NCBI GenBank assembly: GCA_045126975.1
Contig: JBGVPL010000027.1
Coordinates: 1 to 64,000, forward strand
DNA from: Aphodosoma sp045126975
GTDB lineage: Bacteria; Bacteroidota; Bacteroidia; Bacteroidales; Paludibacteraceae
DNA length: 64,000 bases
Direction: 5' to 3'
Shown: positions 45,274 through 54,932 of the stretch, piece after piece
How positions within the stretch are numbered: position 1 is the stretch's first letter
How the letters are laid out: each line of letters opens with the position of its first letter
Translations under genes and position numbers: made by a program
The notes under the pieces: model-generated
Told to the model about the DNA's origin: nothing
Database searches by the model: none
Seen by the model: only the letters and a program-made list of their open reading frames with translations

Positions 45274-45317
45274 CTAAAAAATATTGAAAGAATTAATTAT
45301 AGATGAATTTTTTTTTG

Positions 45318-45325
45318 TAATTTTG
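45318..45325 (+). promoter_or_regulatory. apbE -7 element
   Basis: TAATTTTGCA lies 71 bases before the apbE ATG; it is divergent from the nuclease promoter. Confidence 0.6.
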
Positions 45326-45361
45326 CAAAAAATAAACAAACGAGCGGGAGCGAGTATGTTT

Positions 45362-45382
45362 CATATCTCGTGTCTCGAGTCT
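45362..45382. repeat. heptamer array in the apbE leader
   Basis: Three units CATATCT, CGTGTCT, CGAGTCT, the inverse complement of the AGACACG arrays at 32304 and 5681. It ends 13 bases before the apbE ATG. Confidence 0.7.
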
Positions 45383-45395
45383 AAAAATCTAAAAA

Positions 45396-46394
45396 ATGAA
45401 TAAAAAAACACTTTTTTCTTTATTGCTTGTTGCTGTGGCAGTATATTTTTTATTTACAGAGTTTCCGAATAATAAAAAAGCGGAGTATAAGCATAGCGAT
45501 GGCTTCGTATTTGGTACGGTTTATAGTGTAACATATTCTAATCCAGATAATCAAGACCTGTCTGCCAATATCAAAAACGCCTTAAATGCAGTAAATAGTT
45601 CACTCTCGATGTTCAATGCCGAGAGTACAATCTCTAAAATCAATAACAATCAACTTGTTGTGTTAGATTCTCTATTTTTGAGGGTTTGGGAGAAAGGACA
45701 AGAAGTGAGCCGTTGTACTAAAGGGGCATTTGACATGACAGTGGCACCACTTGTAGATTTATGGGGCTTTGGGCTAAAGAATCGTGAGGTTGTTGCTGAT
45801 GCAGAAGTAGATAGCATTCGTCAATATGTAGGCTACGAACTTGTAGTATTAGAAGATGGCACAATCCATAAAGCCTATCCTGAGATGCGAATAGATGCAG
45901 GAGCAATAGCCAAAGGGTATGCTTGTGACGTAGTAGCAGACACTTTGGAAGCATATGGATGCACCGATTTTTGTGTAGAAATAGGAGGTGAAATAGTAGT
46001 TAAAGGTCTAAATTCAAAAGGCGTAAATTGGCATATAGCTATAAATAAGCCAGTTGAAGATTCGTTGTGTGTCAATCGTGAGATACAAGAGGTGGTAGAA
46101 TTGACCGATTGTGGTATGGCAACTAGTGGTAACTATCGTAACTATTATGAAATGGGAGGTAAGAAATATTCTCATACTATTGACCCACGCACAGGTTATC
46201 CTGTACGTCATAATCTGTTGAGTGTTACTATTGTAGCTCCAGATTGTATGACGGCTGATGCTTGGGCAACAGCTTGTATGGTTGCAGGATTAGAAAAAGC
46301 TCAAGTATGGATCAATAATCGCCGTGATATAAAAGGTTATTTGATTTATGAAGATGGTGGTGAAATTAAAACATGGCAAAGCGCAGATTTTTGA
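45396..46394 (+). CDS. apbE: FAD:protein FMN transferase
   Basis: A 332-residue ApbE-family enzyme that links FMN to Thr of target flavoproteins such as Nqr or Rnf subunits. It has an N-terminal membrane anchor (about 5-20, LFSLLLVAVAVYFLF; no lipobox Cys), then KGAFDMTVAPLVDLWGFG, MRIDAGAIAKGYACDVV, FCVEIGGEIVVKG, MATSGNYRNYYEMGG, HTIDPRTGYPV and the metal-binding TADAWATACMV. All key motifs are intact. No target flavoprotein is in the window. It converges with the methyltransferase gene, with stops 2 bases apart. Confidence 0.93.
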   Translation: MNKKTLFSLLLVAVAVYFLFTEFPNNKKAEYKHSDGFVFGTVYSVTYSNPDNQDLSANIKNALNAVNSSLSMFNAESTISKINNNQLVVLDSLFLRVWEKGQEVSRCTKGAFDMTVAPLVDLWGFGLKNREVVADAEVDSIRQYVGYELVVLEDGTIHKAYPEMRIDAGAIAKGYACDVVADTLEAYGCTDFCVEIGGEIVVKGLNSKGVNWHIAINKPVEDSLCVNREIQEVVELTDCGMATSGNYRNYYEMGGKKYSHTIDPRTGYPVRHNLLSVTIVAPDCMTADAWATACMVAGLEKAQVWINNRRDIKGYLIYEDGGEIKTWQSADF

Positions 46395-46396
46395 TT

Positions 46397-47644
<1,248 letters not shown>

Positions 47645-47658
47645 GATTGTAGTTTTTT

Positions 47659-47718
47659 TAGAAGACGATAATAACGTAATAACAAAAATTTTTATGTAAT
47701 TCTGTTCTTCTGTCTTTT
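47659..47718. repeat. octamer-type repeat (copy 3, degenerate)
   Basis: AGAAGACGATAATAACGTAATAACAAAAA-like text (in pieces) followed by TATGTAATTCTG and TTCTGTCTTTTA matches copies 4619-4673 and 31262-31318, with weaker arms. It lies between the ICMT-type gene and the methyltransferase gene. Confidence 0.65.
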
Positions 47719-47723
47719 AAAGT

Positions 47724-48389
47724 TTAATATATAAACGGTATCAATCGCCAGCGCACTTGTGTGCAATATTCTGAGTAGCCTGGGAGTTCGGTTTTGAGGA
47801 GTTGTTCTTCGTCGTTGATGCGGCGTGCGATGATGGGTAGGTAGAGTAGCATGATGCCGAATGCTATGAGCGAGCCAAGCACAAGTGGCATGGCGAGATA
47901 CATGAGCACAGTTGCCATATACATTGGGTGGCGCACGATGCCATATAGACCAGTTGATACAACGGTTTGATTCTCTTGTATTTCGATGGTGCGAGAGAGG
48001 TATGCGTTTTCGCGCATAACTTCTGCATATAGGGCGTAGCCTATAATAAATATTGTGGCGAAGAGGTATGAGATGTAGTTGGGTAGAGTATGCCAACCGA
48101 ATTGGTAGTTAAGACCTGCGACAACGAAACCTCCGATGAATATTAGTCCCGACATAGCTACGACACCCTTTTGCGTAGAGCGTTTTTCTTTGTTGTTGAG
48201 ACGTTTGGTGAGTAATTCAGGTGATTTAACGTACATTATGATACCCATAAGGAACATTGGGATGAAGAGTATTGCCATGAGTAGCCATGCGTTGCTCCAA
48301 TGGAGAGTGCCTGCGGGGAGAAATATTAGTGTGCCTATGAGGGTTATGCCCATGAGGTATTTCGTTAAGGCTGATATTAGTAGTTTCAT
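47724..48389 (-). CDS. isoprenylcysteine carboxyl methyltransferase-like membrane protein
   Basis: A protein of about 221 residues with five or so hydrophobic segments and the C-terminal motif of the ICMT/PEMT/NnrU group: TGLYGIVRHPMYMATVL, then EEQLLKTELPGYSEYCTQVRWR. These residues bind SAM in the family, so it is likely a membrane methyltransferase; the substrate is unknown. I use the ATG at 48389 (MKLLISALTKYLMG), because the -7 element TACCTTTG at 48419-48426 lies inside the longer frame. Confidence 0.83.
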   Translation of the reverse strand: MKLLISALTKYLMGITLIGTLIFLPAGTLHWSNAWLLMAILFIPMFLMGIIMYVKSPELLTKRLNNKEKRSTQKGVVAMSGLIFIGGFVVAGLNYQFGWHTLPNYISYLFATIFIIGYALYAEVMRENAYLSRTIEIQENQTVVSTGLYGIVRHPMYMATVLMYLAMPLVLGSLIAFGIMLLYLPIIARRINDEEQLLKTELPGYSEYCTQVRWRLIPFIY

Positions 48390-48418
48390 ATTATGTATAT
48401 GGTGTTGAGTTGATAGTA

Positions 48419-48426
48419 CAAAGGTA
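48419..48426 (-). promoter_or_regulatory. -7 element of the ICMT-like gene
   Basis: Minus strand TACCTTTG, 30 bases before the chosen ATG; it decides against the longer start. Confidence 0.55.
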
Positions 48427-48507
48427 GTTATTTTTCTTTGAATCACAATAAAAAGAGTTTGAAAAAAGTGTGTTTATTTTGTTTGTTGGAATTTTGAGAG
48501 TAAAGTT

Positions 48508-48553
48508 ATCTTTCGTATATCCTTCGTATATCTTTCGTAGAGGGTAGGGTTAT
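48508..48553. repeat. 11-bp tandem array with shared 14-mer
   Basis: Three units ATCTTTCGTAT, ATCCTTCGTAT, ATCTTTCGTAG run into GAGGGTAGGGTTAT at 48540-48553, the inverse complement of 118-131, which also adjoins an 11-base array. Confidence 0.85.
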
Positions 48554-48644
48554 CCTCTGAAGAGGGTTGCTGTTGAGGTGGGTGAGGGTATAATGTTTTT
48601 TTGATATTTTTTTAGATATTATTTGTTGGGTAAATTTATTTTTG

Positions 48645-48652
48645 TAATTTTG
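48645..48652 (+). promoter_or_regulatory. -7 element of the accessory operon
   Basis: TAATTTTG followed by GGAGG. It overlaps a GTG that opens the longer frame, which argues for the ATG at 48688 as the start of DUF1848. Confidence 0.65.
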
Positions 48653-48687
48653 TGGAGGTTATATTTATTTGTTTAGATAATTTATTT

Positions 48688-49755
48688 ATGGCTAAAAGTT
48701 GGGATAAAATACAAATAACAAAAGAGGATGGAACAATAGTTGAGGCGCAGGCTCCGGTTATTGTGTCAGCAAGTAGAAGCACGGATATACCTGCTTTTTA
48801 TGCAGATTGGTTTTTTCATAGATTGAAGGTTGGGTATTCGGCATGGACTAATCCGTTTAATGGAGTGAAAAGTTATGTGTCGTACGAAAAAACGAGATTT
48901 ATAGTGTTTTGGTCGAAAAATCCGAAACCATTATTAAATTATATTGATATTTTGAAGGAAAGAGGTATAGGTTGTTATATTCAGTATACCTTAAATGATT
49001 ATGTGAAAGAGGGTTTGGAGCGAGGGGTGCCTAGTGTAGATGAACGTATAGAGACATTTAAGCAATTGGTTGATAAATTAGGTAAAGGTAGTGTGATATG
49101 GCGATTTGACCCTATGATTTTGACTGATAAGATTTCGATTGATGATTTGTTGAAAAAGGTAGAGTATATAGGAGATAAGTTGTTTGGCTATACCGAAAAA
49201 TTAGTTTTTAGTTTTGCGGATATAACAGAATATCGTAAAGTGAAATCAAATTTAGAGAAGAATGGTATTAATTACCATGTTTGGACTGAAGATGAAATGC
49301 TGATTTTTGCAAAAAGATTGTCTGAATTAAATAAAAAATGGGGATATGAATTAGCAACTTGTGGTGAGAAAATAGATATAGAACAATTTGGAATAAAGCA
49401 TAATCATTGTGTTGATGATGATTTGATGATTAGATTAGCTCATGAAGATAGAGATTTGATGAATTATTTAGGAGTAGAGATAAAGCAGAGGGAAGTTTCT
49501 TTGTTTGGTGATGATGATATACCATCTGATGCAATAGTATTATCGGAAAGAGAGTATGCAATAAAGAAAAATAATAATAAAGATAAAGGGCAACGACAAT
49601 TCTGTGGATGTATGGTTAGTAAGGATATTGGGGAATACAACACTTGTCCGCATTTGTGTGAATATTGCTATGCTAATGCAAGTAAAGAGTTAGCTGTGAA
49701 GATTTGGAAACAACATAAACATAATCCATTTTTAGAAACTATAATTGGTAAATAA
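48688..49755 (+). CDS. DUF1848 protein with Cys-rich C-terminus
   Basis: A 355-residue DUF1848 protein. It has the family start VSASRSTDIPAFYADWFFHRL, then NPFNGVKSYVSYEKTRFIVFWSKNP, the barrel-like VIWRFDPMILTDKIS and the C-terminal Cys set CGCMVSKDIGEYNTCPHLCEYCYANAS. The CPHLCEYCYA cluster resembles iron-sulfur or radical-SAM-like sites, which is the usual guess for this family, but no reaction is established. I start at 48688 because the -7 element covers the earlier GTG. The stop is 2 bases before the next ATG, so it is tightly coupled to the methyltransferase-Sel1 gene. The gene is visibly AT-richer than the core genes. Confidence 0.83.
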   Translation: MAKSWDKIQITKEDGTIVEAQAPVIVSASRSTDIPAFYADWFFHRLKVGYSAWTNPFNGVKSYVSYEKTRFIVFWSKNPKPLLNYIDILKERGIGCYIQYTLNDYVKEGLERGVPSVDERIETFKQLVDKLGKGSVIWRFDPMILTDKISIDDLLKKVEYIGDKLFGYTEKLVFSFADITEYRKVKSNLEKNGINYHVWTEDEMLIFAKRLSELNKKWGYELATCGEKIDIEQFGIKHNHCVDDDLMIRLAHEDRDLMNYLGVEIKQREVSLFGDDDIPSDAIVLSEREYAIKKNNNKDKGQRQFCGCMVSKDIGEYNTCPHLCEYCYANASKELAVKIWKQHKHNPFLETIIGK

Positions 49756-49757
49756 TT

Positions 49758-51944
49758 ATGGCTAAATATATTGAGGAAGGGACAAACTATTCATATATTG
49801 TTAAGAGAATGAAAGACGTAAATTTTCGTTCTCTTCGTAGTGTGAGTGTTGATTTTACAAAAAGATTGCCAGAAGATCTTAGTAGTGAATTATATAAAGA
49901 TATTCAACATGGAGTATGTCAATTGCAAAGTGAGCCAGAGTTGAATATGTATATTCATGCTTTAGGTATGATGCACGAGGCAAAGTTGCAACATGCGTTT
50001 GAGCATTTGTATGATAGTTTTTTTGATAACGAAAGGATAGATATTATTGATTATGGTTGCGGACAAGCAATAGGAACAATTTGTTACGCTGACTTTTTGC
50101 TTGAAAAAGGATATTCTCAAAATGTAAGAAAAGTTACACTTATAGAGCCTTCTGAATTAGCACTGAAAAGAGCAGCATTGCATGTGTCTTGTTTCTTTCC
50201 CAATGCAGAGATAGTTACTATTTTGAAAGGATTTGATGATTTAGTCGTTGATGATATTAATGTAGAAGAAGATGTACCTACGTTGCATATATTTTCTAAT
50301 GTAATAGATTTAGCAGATGATTGTTTTGATTTAGAGCAATTTGTGCGATTAATAAATAATAGTTCTGTGGGTGAAAATCAATATCTTTGTATAGAACCAT
50401 ATTTTAATTATGATGAAGAAGATGATAAATTGCAGCGTTTTATAGAATTACTTGATGCTGAAATTTATTATAGGAAAGTTTTCGGTAAAGGTGAATTTGT
50501 TGAAGGTAGAGAATGGACTTGTAATGTTGCAATAGGTGTAAATGATAAAAATTTAGTTGTATATGAAAATGATGTTAATTTATTAATGCAATATGCAGAA
50601 GAGGCAGAAGATAAAAAAGATTATAAAAAGGCATTTGAGTATTACAAATTGCTTGCTAATCAAGGAGATGCTTTTGCTCAATTTAAACTTGGAAAATTTT
50701 ATTATGAAGGTAATGTAGATAAAGTATATTCGGAAATTATTGAAAAATCGAATCATTATGAAATAGGTTTTTCTTATTACAAAGGAGAAATAGAACTAAT
50801 TTTTTATTATGGTGAAGCTATAAAGTGGTTTCGTAAAGCAGCAAAGCAAGGTTATGTTGAAGCATTGTATTTATTAGGTGAGTGTTATTTTGAAGGTCAT
50901 GGTGTACAAAAGAATTTAAAAGAAGCTGTAAAATGGTATCGCAAGGCTATGAATCAAGGTTATGCTAAAGCTAAATGTATGCTTGGTATTTGTTATAATT
51001 ATGGATATGGGGTCATTCAAAATGATATAGAAGCGGTAAAATTATATCGTGAAGCTGCAGAACAAGGTGTTATTTTAGCTCAATGGCATCTTGGTTGTTG
51101 TTATGAAATTGGAGAAGGTGTAGAAAAAAATGAAGTAGAGGCTGCTAAATGGTTTATAGAAGCGGCGAAACATGGAGATGCTGCGGCTCAATATAAAGTA
51201 GGTATTTATTATGAATATGGATTTGGTGTAGTTAAAGATAAGAAAAAAGCGTTTGAATTGTATCGTAAATCCGCAGAGCAAGGTGATTGGATAGCTCAAT
51301 ATAATCTTGGAATTCGTTATTATTTTGGAAGAGGAATAGATAAAGATTATTTAGAAGCTGTGAAATGGTATCGTAAAGCAGTAGAAAAAGATATATATTT
51401 GGCTCAATTTCATCTTGGTGTTTGTTATAATTTTGGTAGAGGTGTAATTAAAGATAAAAACGAAGCTATGAAATGGTATTTTGAAGCACTTAAGAGTGGA
51501 TATACTATTAGCTCTAATGAATATGGATATGAATATGGTCATAATAGGTATAAGGGAGATGTAAAAATAATAAAAGAATATGTAAAGAAAGCAAATCAAG
51601 GTGATTGTTCTGCTCAATTTGAACTTGGTGTTTGTTATGAGAACGGTATTGGAGTAGTTATGGATGATGAGTGTGCTGTAGAGTGGTACCGAAAGGCTGC
51701 AGAACAAGGTTTTTCTAAAGCACAAAATAATCTTGGAATTTGTTATGAAAATGGTATAGGAGTAATTGAAGACAAAAATGAGGCTGTTAAATGGTATTAT
51801 AAATCAGCACAACAAGGTTATATGATAGCCCAATATAATCTTGCCGTTTGTTATTATTGGGGTAGAGGGGTGATTGAAGATAATGAGGTTGCTATGAGGT
51901 GGTTGTATAAATCTACACAAGGTATTTTATTTGAAGATTTTTGA
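49758..51944 (+). CDS. methyltransferase-like domain fused to about 11 Sel1 repeats
   Basis: A 728-residue protein with two parts. Residues about 40-275 look like a class I SAM methyltransferase: motif I IDIIDYGCGQAIGTI (about 93-107), an acidic motif II strand KVTLIEPSELALKRAA and a later HIFSNVIDLADD strand. From about residue 285 there are 11 Sel1-like repeats of 35-36 residues (type EAVKWYRKAAEQGxAxAQxxLGxCYxxGxGVxKD), plus a partial twelfth at the end; one (YTISSNEYGYEYGHNRYKGD) is degenerate. Sel1 repeats normally bind partner proteins. I do not know this fusion as a described architecture. It is coupled to DUF1848, suggesting that they act together. Confidence 0.8.
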   Translation: MAKYIEEGTNYSYIVKRMKDVNFRSLRSVSVDFTKRLPEDLSSELYKDIQHGVCQLQSEPELNMYIHALGMMHEAKLQHAFEHLYDSFFDNERIDIIDYGCGQAIGTICYADFLLEKGYSQNVRKVTLIEPSELALKRAALHVSCFFPNAEIVTILKGFDDLVVDDINVEEDVPTLHIFSNVIDLADDCFDLEQFVRLINNSSVGENQYLCIEPYFNYDEEDDKLQRFIELLDAEIYYRKVFGKGEFVEGREWTCNVAIGVNDKNLVVYENDVNLLMQYAEEAEDKKDYKKAFEYYKLLANQGDAFAQFKLGKFYYEGNVDKVYSEIIEKSNHYEIGFSYYKGEIELIFYYGEAIKWFRKAAKQGYVEALYLLGECYFEGHGVQKNLKEAVKWYRKAMNQGYAKAKCMLGICYNYGYGVIQNDIEAVKLYREAAEQGVILAQWHLGCCYEIGEGVEKNEVEAAKWFIEAAKHGDAAAQYKVGIYYEYGFGVVKDKKKAFELYRKSAEQGDWIAQYNLGIRYYFGRGIDKDYLEAVKWYRKAVEKDIYLAQFHLGVCYNFGRGVIKDKNEAMKWYFEALKSGYTISSNEYGYEYGHNRYKGDVKIIKEYVKKANQGDCSAQFELGVCYENGIGVVMDDECAVEWYRKAAEQGFSKAQNNLGICYENGIGVIEDKNEAVKWYYKSAQQGYMIAQYNLAVCYYWGRGVIEDNEVAMRWLYKSTQGILFEDF

Positions 51945-52074
51945 TGTTTATAATTTAAATTTAAAGGTTGAAAATATTTTGTAATTGAAATTTGTTATAA
52001 ATCGATTTGTATATTTAGAATTTATTATGAAATGTTTTTTTTTTTAGATGATAATATGGAAAAACACTTATATA

Positions 52075-52082
52075 TAACTTTG
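52075..52082 (+). promoter_or_regulatory. -7 element of the small orphan gene
   Basis: TAACTTTG, 26 bases before the ATG at 52108. The 160 bases before it, from the Sel1 gene stop, are AT-rich without other signals. Confidence 0.5.
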
Positions 52083-52107
52083 TAATGGTTTTGATATACA
52101 TCATGGA

Positions 52108-52317
52108 ATGAATAGCTCGTATAAGAATTTTAAAGCATGGCTATGTGAAAAATATCCTTGTGTTATTGAAAAAGAGGAAGAATTATATGGTTATTGTAAT
52201 GAAGAATGGTGGTCTGATTTTGAATATAAATTAGCGTTATATAGGAGAATAGCTTTTGAAAATCAACCAGATTTGGTGTTGAGTATTGAGATATATTACT
52301 GTCTGGTAAAAAATTAA
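52108..52317 (+). CDS. 69-residue orphan protein
   Basis: A small acidic and aromatic protein (SSYKNFKAWLCEKYP, GYCNEEWWSDFEYKLALYRR) with no signal peptide or membrane segment. I do not recognise it. Support comes from the -7 element just upstream, and from a start and stop that fit between two genes of the same strand and similar AT-rich composition. It could be a partner or antidote of the HNH-like protein that follows, but only position suggests this. Confidence 0.5.
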   Translation: MNSSYKNFKAWLCEKYPCVIEKEEELYGYCNEEWWSDFEYKLALYRRIAFENQPDLVLSIEIYYCLVKN

Positions 52318-52375
52318 AGACATTATAAAATTTTCTTTTTAGCGGACTGTAATAAATTTTTATATGTGTTTAATA

Positions 52376-52383
52376 TATTTTTG
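52376..52383 (+). promoter_or_regulatory. possible -7 element of the HNH-like gene
   Basis: TATTTTTG lies 17 bases before the ATG at 52400 and within the longer frame that starts at 52364. Confidence 0.4.
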
Positions 52384-52399
52384 TTATACAATAGATAAT

Positions 52400-53308
52400 A
52401 TGGATAAAAAAGAATATTACGTTAAAATGCATAATAATATAAAAATTTTAAGGACTATAGAAATTAATATTGAGGGAGATTATGTATGCCCATTGTGTTT
52501 GAAATCATATAGAGAACAAGATGTTATAAAGTTAACGGAAGAAGATGTGCCACAACGTTCTTTAGGAGGAAGAAGGATAGCTCTTACATGTAAAGAGTGT
52601 AATAATGTTTGTGGTTCAGAAATAGATGTTCATTTGTTTAATTTAATAAAAGTAAAAGAACAAAAATTTTTTTTGCCTGGAGATAAAAGAAAAATATATG
52701 TGCAAAATGGAGAAAAAAAATTAAATGCTACAATTGAAATTGGAGAAAATAGAGATATTAAATTATTAGTTGATATAACAAAAAATAATCCTAAGATTTG
52801 GAATTTTTTTTATGAGCAAGTATTAATTCCTCAAAAAGAAATTACAATTGAAGATAAAAATATAAAAAAAGATGAACGTAGAATTAATGCAGCATTATTA
52901 AAAAATGCTTATCTTTTACTTTTTGCTAAAACAGGCTATACCTTTTTACTTGATAAATATTATTCTTGTTTAAGAGAACAAATATTTAATCCTGATATAT
53001 TTTATATTCCCAATGGATTATGGACTATGCAAGATTTATCAATTCCAGATGGAATATATTTGACAAAAGATAATCGTTATCGTGGTTTTTTTGTTGTATA
53101 TACACTTCAGTTAAAATTATTATATCGTGTATGTGTATTAATTCCAACTCCTAATGTGCCATATTTATTAGCTGTAAAAGAATTAGAAAAGATAAATTCA
53201 CAAACTAAAATTAGGGTTGTTCGTTTACCTGAATGTGATTATTTTAATGATATTAATTCTATTATGAATCTAAGAAGTTGGTGCTATGGTTGGAATATGG
53301 AATTATAA
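52400..53308 (+). CDS. HNH-like zinc-finger protein with altered catalytic His
   Basis: A protein of about 302 residues. Near the N-terminus it has YVCPLCLKSY, then KLTEEDVPQRSLGGRR, then LTCKECNNVCGSEIDVHL: the layout of HNH nucleases with two CxxC pairs, an E-H-(I/V)-P motif and CNxxxG. Here the usual His of the EHVP-type motif is Asp (EEDVPQ), so it is either a variant or an inactive relative. The rest (about 90-302) is helical and Lys/Ile-rich and I do not recognise it. I prefer the ATG at 52400 (MDKKEYYVKMHNN) since a -7 element overlaps the longer start. It is the last gene of the AT-rich island. Confidence 0.65.
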   Translation: MDKKEYYVKMHNNIKILRTIEINIEGDYVCPLCLKSYREQDVIKLTEEDVPQRSLGGRRIALTCKECNNVCGSEIDVHLFNLIKVKEQKFFLPGDKRKIYVQNGEKKLNATIEIGENRDIKLLVDITKNNPKIWNFFYEQVLIPQKEITIEDKNIKKDERRINAALLKNAYLLLFAKTGYTFLLDKYYSCLREQIFNPDIFYIPNGLWTMQDLSIPDGIYLTKDNRYRGFFVVYTLQLKLLYRVCVLIPTPNVPYLLAVKELEKINSQTKIRVVRLPECDYFNDINSIMNLRSWCYGWNMEL

Positions 53309-53655
53309 AAGTTAAATATATTAAGTTAAAGATTTGTTATTAGTAAAATAATTAGAGTTATCTTTTGATTAATAAAATTAGAATTTGTTAGTTTTATTTA
53401 GTTTGTCTTATATTACATTACATTATTTTTATCTATAGTTTGATATATTGTATTGTTTCTACTGAAACTAATAATTTTCTATGAAAAAGTTCTTGTTTTA
53501 AGTTTAAAAGGAACTTTTTGTTTATTATTGTGTTTGAGATGTTGCGCAAAAAAATAAAAAATGTGCATATTTTGAGTATTTCGAATTGGATCTGTTTTGT
53601 GTTGACTTTCAATAAAAAGTAGGTATTAAAAGTGAGTTTTTTTTTGAAAAAGGCA
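53309..53655. other. AT-rich gap after the accessory island
   Basis: No gene is visible. The only structure is a hairpin at 53484-53519. The gap separates the accessory genes from the etf operon. Confidence 0.5.
53484..53519. terminator. possible terminator hairpin
   Basis: AAAAAGTTC and GAACTTTTT flank an imperfectly paired TTTTAAGTTTAAAA centre and are followed by TGTTTATTATTG. It is about 175 bases after the HNH-like stop. Confidence 0.5.
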
Positions 53656-53684
53656 TTGTAATTCGGATTTTTTGTGTAAATTTG
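53656..53684 (+). promoter_or_regulatory. etfB promoter
   Basis: TTG (53656-53658), 18 bases, TAAATTTG (53677-53684), then GCGG. The resulting leader of about 100 bases contains the GC-rich repeat at 53726-53772. Confidence 0.6.
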
Positions 53685-53725
53685 CGGTTGAATAGTGTTT
53701 AATTCAATGCACAATTCATAATTTT

Positions 53726-53772
53726 AACCCCCTCGCCCTTTGGGGCACTCCCCCTAAGACAGGGGGAGAATA
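53726..53772. repeat. GC-rich double-hairpin element in the etfB leader
   Basis: Inverse parts CCCCCT-AAGA-CAGGGGG-like (CTCCCCCTAAGACAGGGGGAG in two arms) and GCCCTTTGGGGC form two hairpins. The same element lies inside coding genes at 47153-47200, 59511-59560 and 59784-59828. It ends 18 bases before the etfB ATG, so it could limit ribosome access. Confidence 0.88.
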
Positions 53773-53790
53773 TAAGAAAAGTCTAACAAT

Positions 53791-54663
53791 ATGAGTTTAA
53801 GAATTGTTGTGCTTGCTAAGCAAGTGCCTGACACACGAAATGTGGGCAAGGATGCGATGAAAGCTGATGGTACAGTGAATCGCGCGGCATTGCCTGCTAT
53901 CTACAATCCAGAAGATTTGAATGCGCTCGAACAAGCGCTACGTTTGAAAGAGATACATCCGGGTTCTACGGTACATGTTTTAACTATGGGTCCATCACGT
54001 GCTGCTGAGGTGATTCGCGAAAGTATGTTCCGTGGTGCCGATGGTGGTTACCTCCTTAGTGGTCGCGAATTTGCAGGTTCTGACACATTGGCTACGTCGT
54101 ATGCTCTTTCTTGTGCGTTGCGCAAATTGGGCAAAATAGATGTTGTTATTTGTGGTCGTCAAGCGATTGACGGTGATACTGCGCAAGTGGGTCCACAAGT
54201 GGCAGAGAAACTTGGTATTCCGCAAATCACATACGCTGAAGAAATTCTTGCAGTGGAAGAGGGTACTATCACTGTGAAACGTCGCCTCGAACGTGGCGTT
54301 GAGGTGGTAAAAGGTCGCCTTCCTATGTTGGTTACGGTTAATGCTTCTGCAGCTGCATGCCGTCCTCGTCACGCTAAATTGACATTGAAATATAAATTGG
54401 CTAAGACTCAATCAGAGGTTCAAGAAGCTGGAACTGATTATACTGAAGTGTTCAACAATCGTCCATACCTCAAGATTGAGGAGTGGAGCGTGAATGATAT
54501 CGAACACGACCCTAAATGGTTGGGTATGAGTGGTTCGCCTACTAAGGTGAAACAAATCGAAAACGTGGTGTTCACAGCAAAAGAGAGCAAACGTCTCGAG
54601 CCAACTGATGCCGAAATCGATGGCTTGATGAAAGAACTTATTGCTAATCACACTATAGGATAA
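53791..54663 (+). CDS. etfB: electron transfer flavoprotein, beta subunit
   Basis: A 290-residue subunit with the early LRIVVLAKQVPDTRNVGKDA, NPEDLNALEQALRLKE, VICGRQAIDGDTAQVGPQVAEKLG and LPMLVTVNASAAACRPRHA segments. With EtfA it binds FAD (and AMP or a second FAD) and exchanges electrons with the acyl-CoA dehydrogenase encoded downstream. Length is somewhat above the usual 255-265. Promoter at 53656-53684; the leader carries a GC-rich repeat hairpin. Confidence 0.94.
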   Translation: MSLRIVVLAKQVPDTRNVGKDAMKADGTVNRAALPAIYNPEDLNALEQALRLKEIHPGSTVHVLTMGPSRAAEVIRESMFRGADGGYLLSGREFAGSDTLATSYALSCALRKLGKIDVVICGRQAIDGDTAQVGPQVAEKLGIPQITYAEEILAVEEGTITVKRRLERGVEVVKGRLPMLVTVNASAAACRPRHAKLTLKYKLAKTQSEVQEAGTDYTEVFNNRPYLKIEEWSVNDIEHDPKWLGMSGSPTKVKQIENVVFTAKESKRLEPTDAEIDGLMKELIANHTIG

Positions 54664-54667
54664 TTGT

Positions 54668-54816
54668 TTTTTTAAGACAGAATGACATAAGAACATAATT
54701 TTGGGTCGGAGGAAATGTTTAAAGTTTAGATTACTTTTGGCATATGCCTCGCTAAAACTAATGTTTTATCTTGGCAAAAAAAATGACATATTTTTAATAC
54801 ATTTATAAAATATGTC
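54668..54816. repeat. repeat remnant and hairpin between etfB and etfA
   Basis: TTAAGACAGAATGACATAAG at 54672-54691 is a half copy of the octamer-type element. Further on, GACATATTTT (54785-54794) and AAAATATGTC (54807-54816) form a perfect hairpin. The rest of the 269-base gap has no gene. Confidence 0.6.
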
Positions 54817-54932
54817 TTTGTTAGTCGAGATTTTATGAAGTAAAAGCAAGACCATTATGTGAATAGGGTATATGTTTAAATATGTCATTATGTCTAAAAA
54901 ATAAAAATAAAAAAAATAAACATATAAGTATT

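Noticed and set aside
48652..48687. GTG start for DUF1848 twelve codons upstream
   Set aside because: The GTG shares its first base with the end of the TAATTTTG promoter element, so it would lie upstream of the transcription start; the ATG at 48688 fits the family start.
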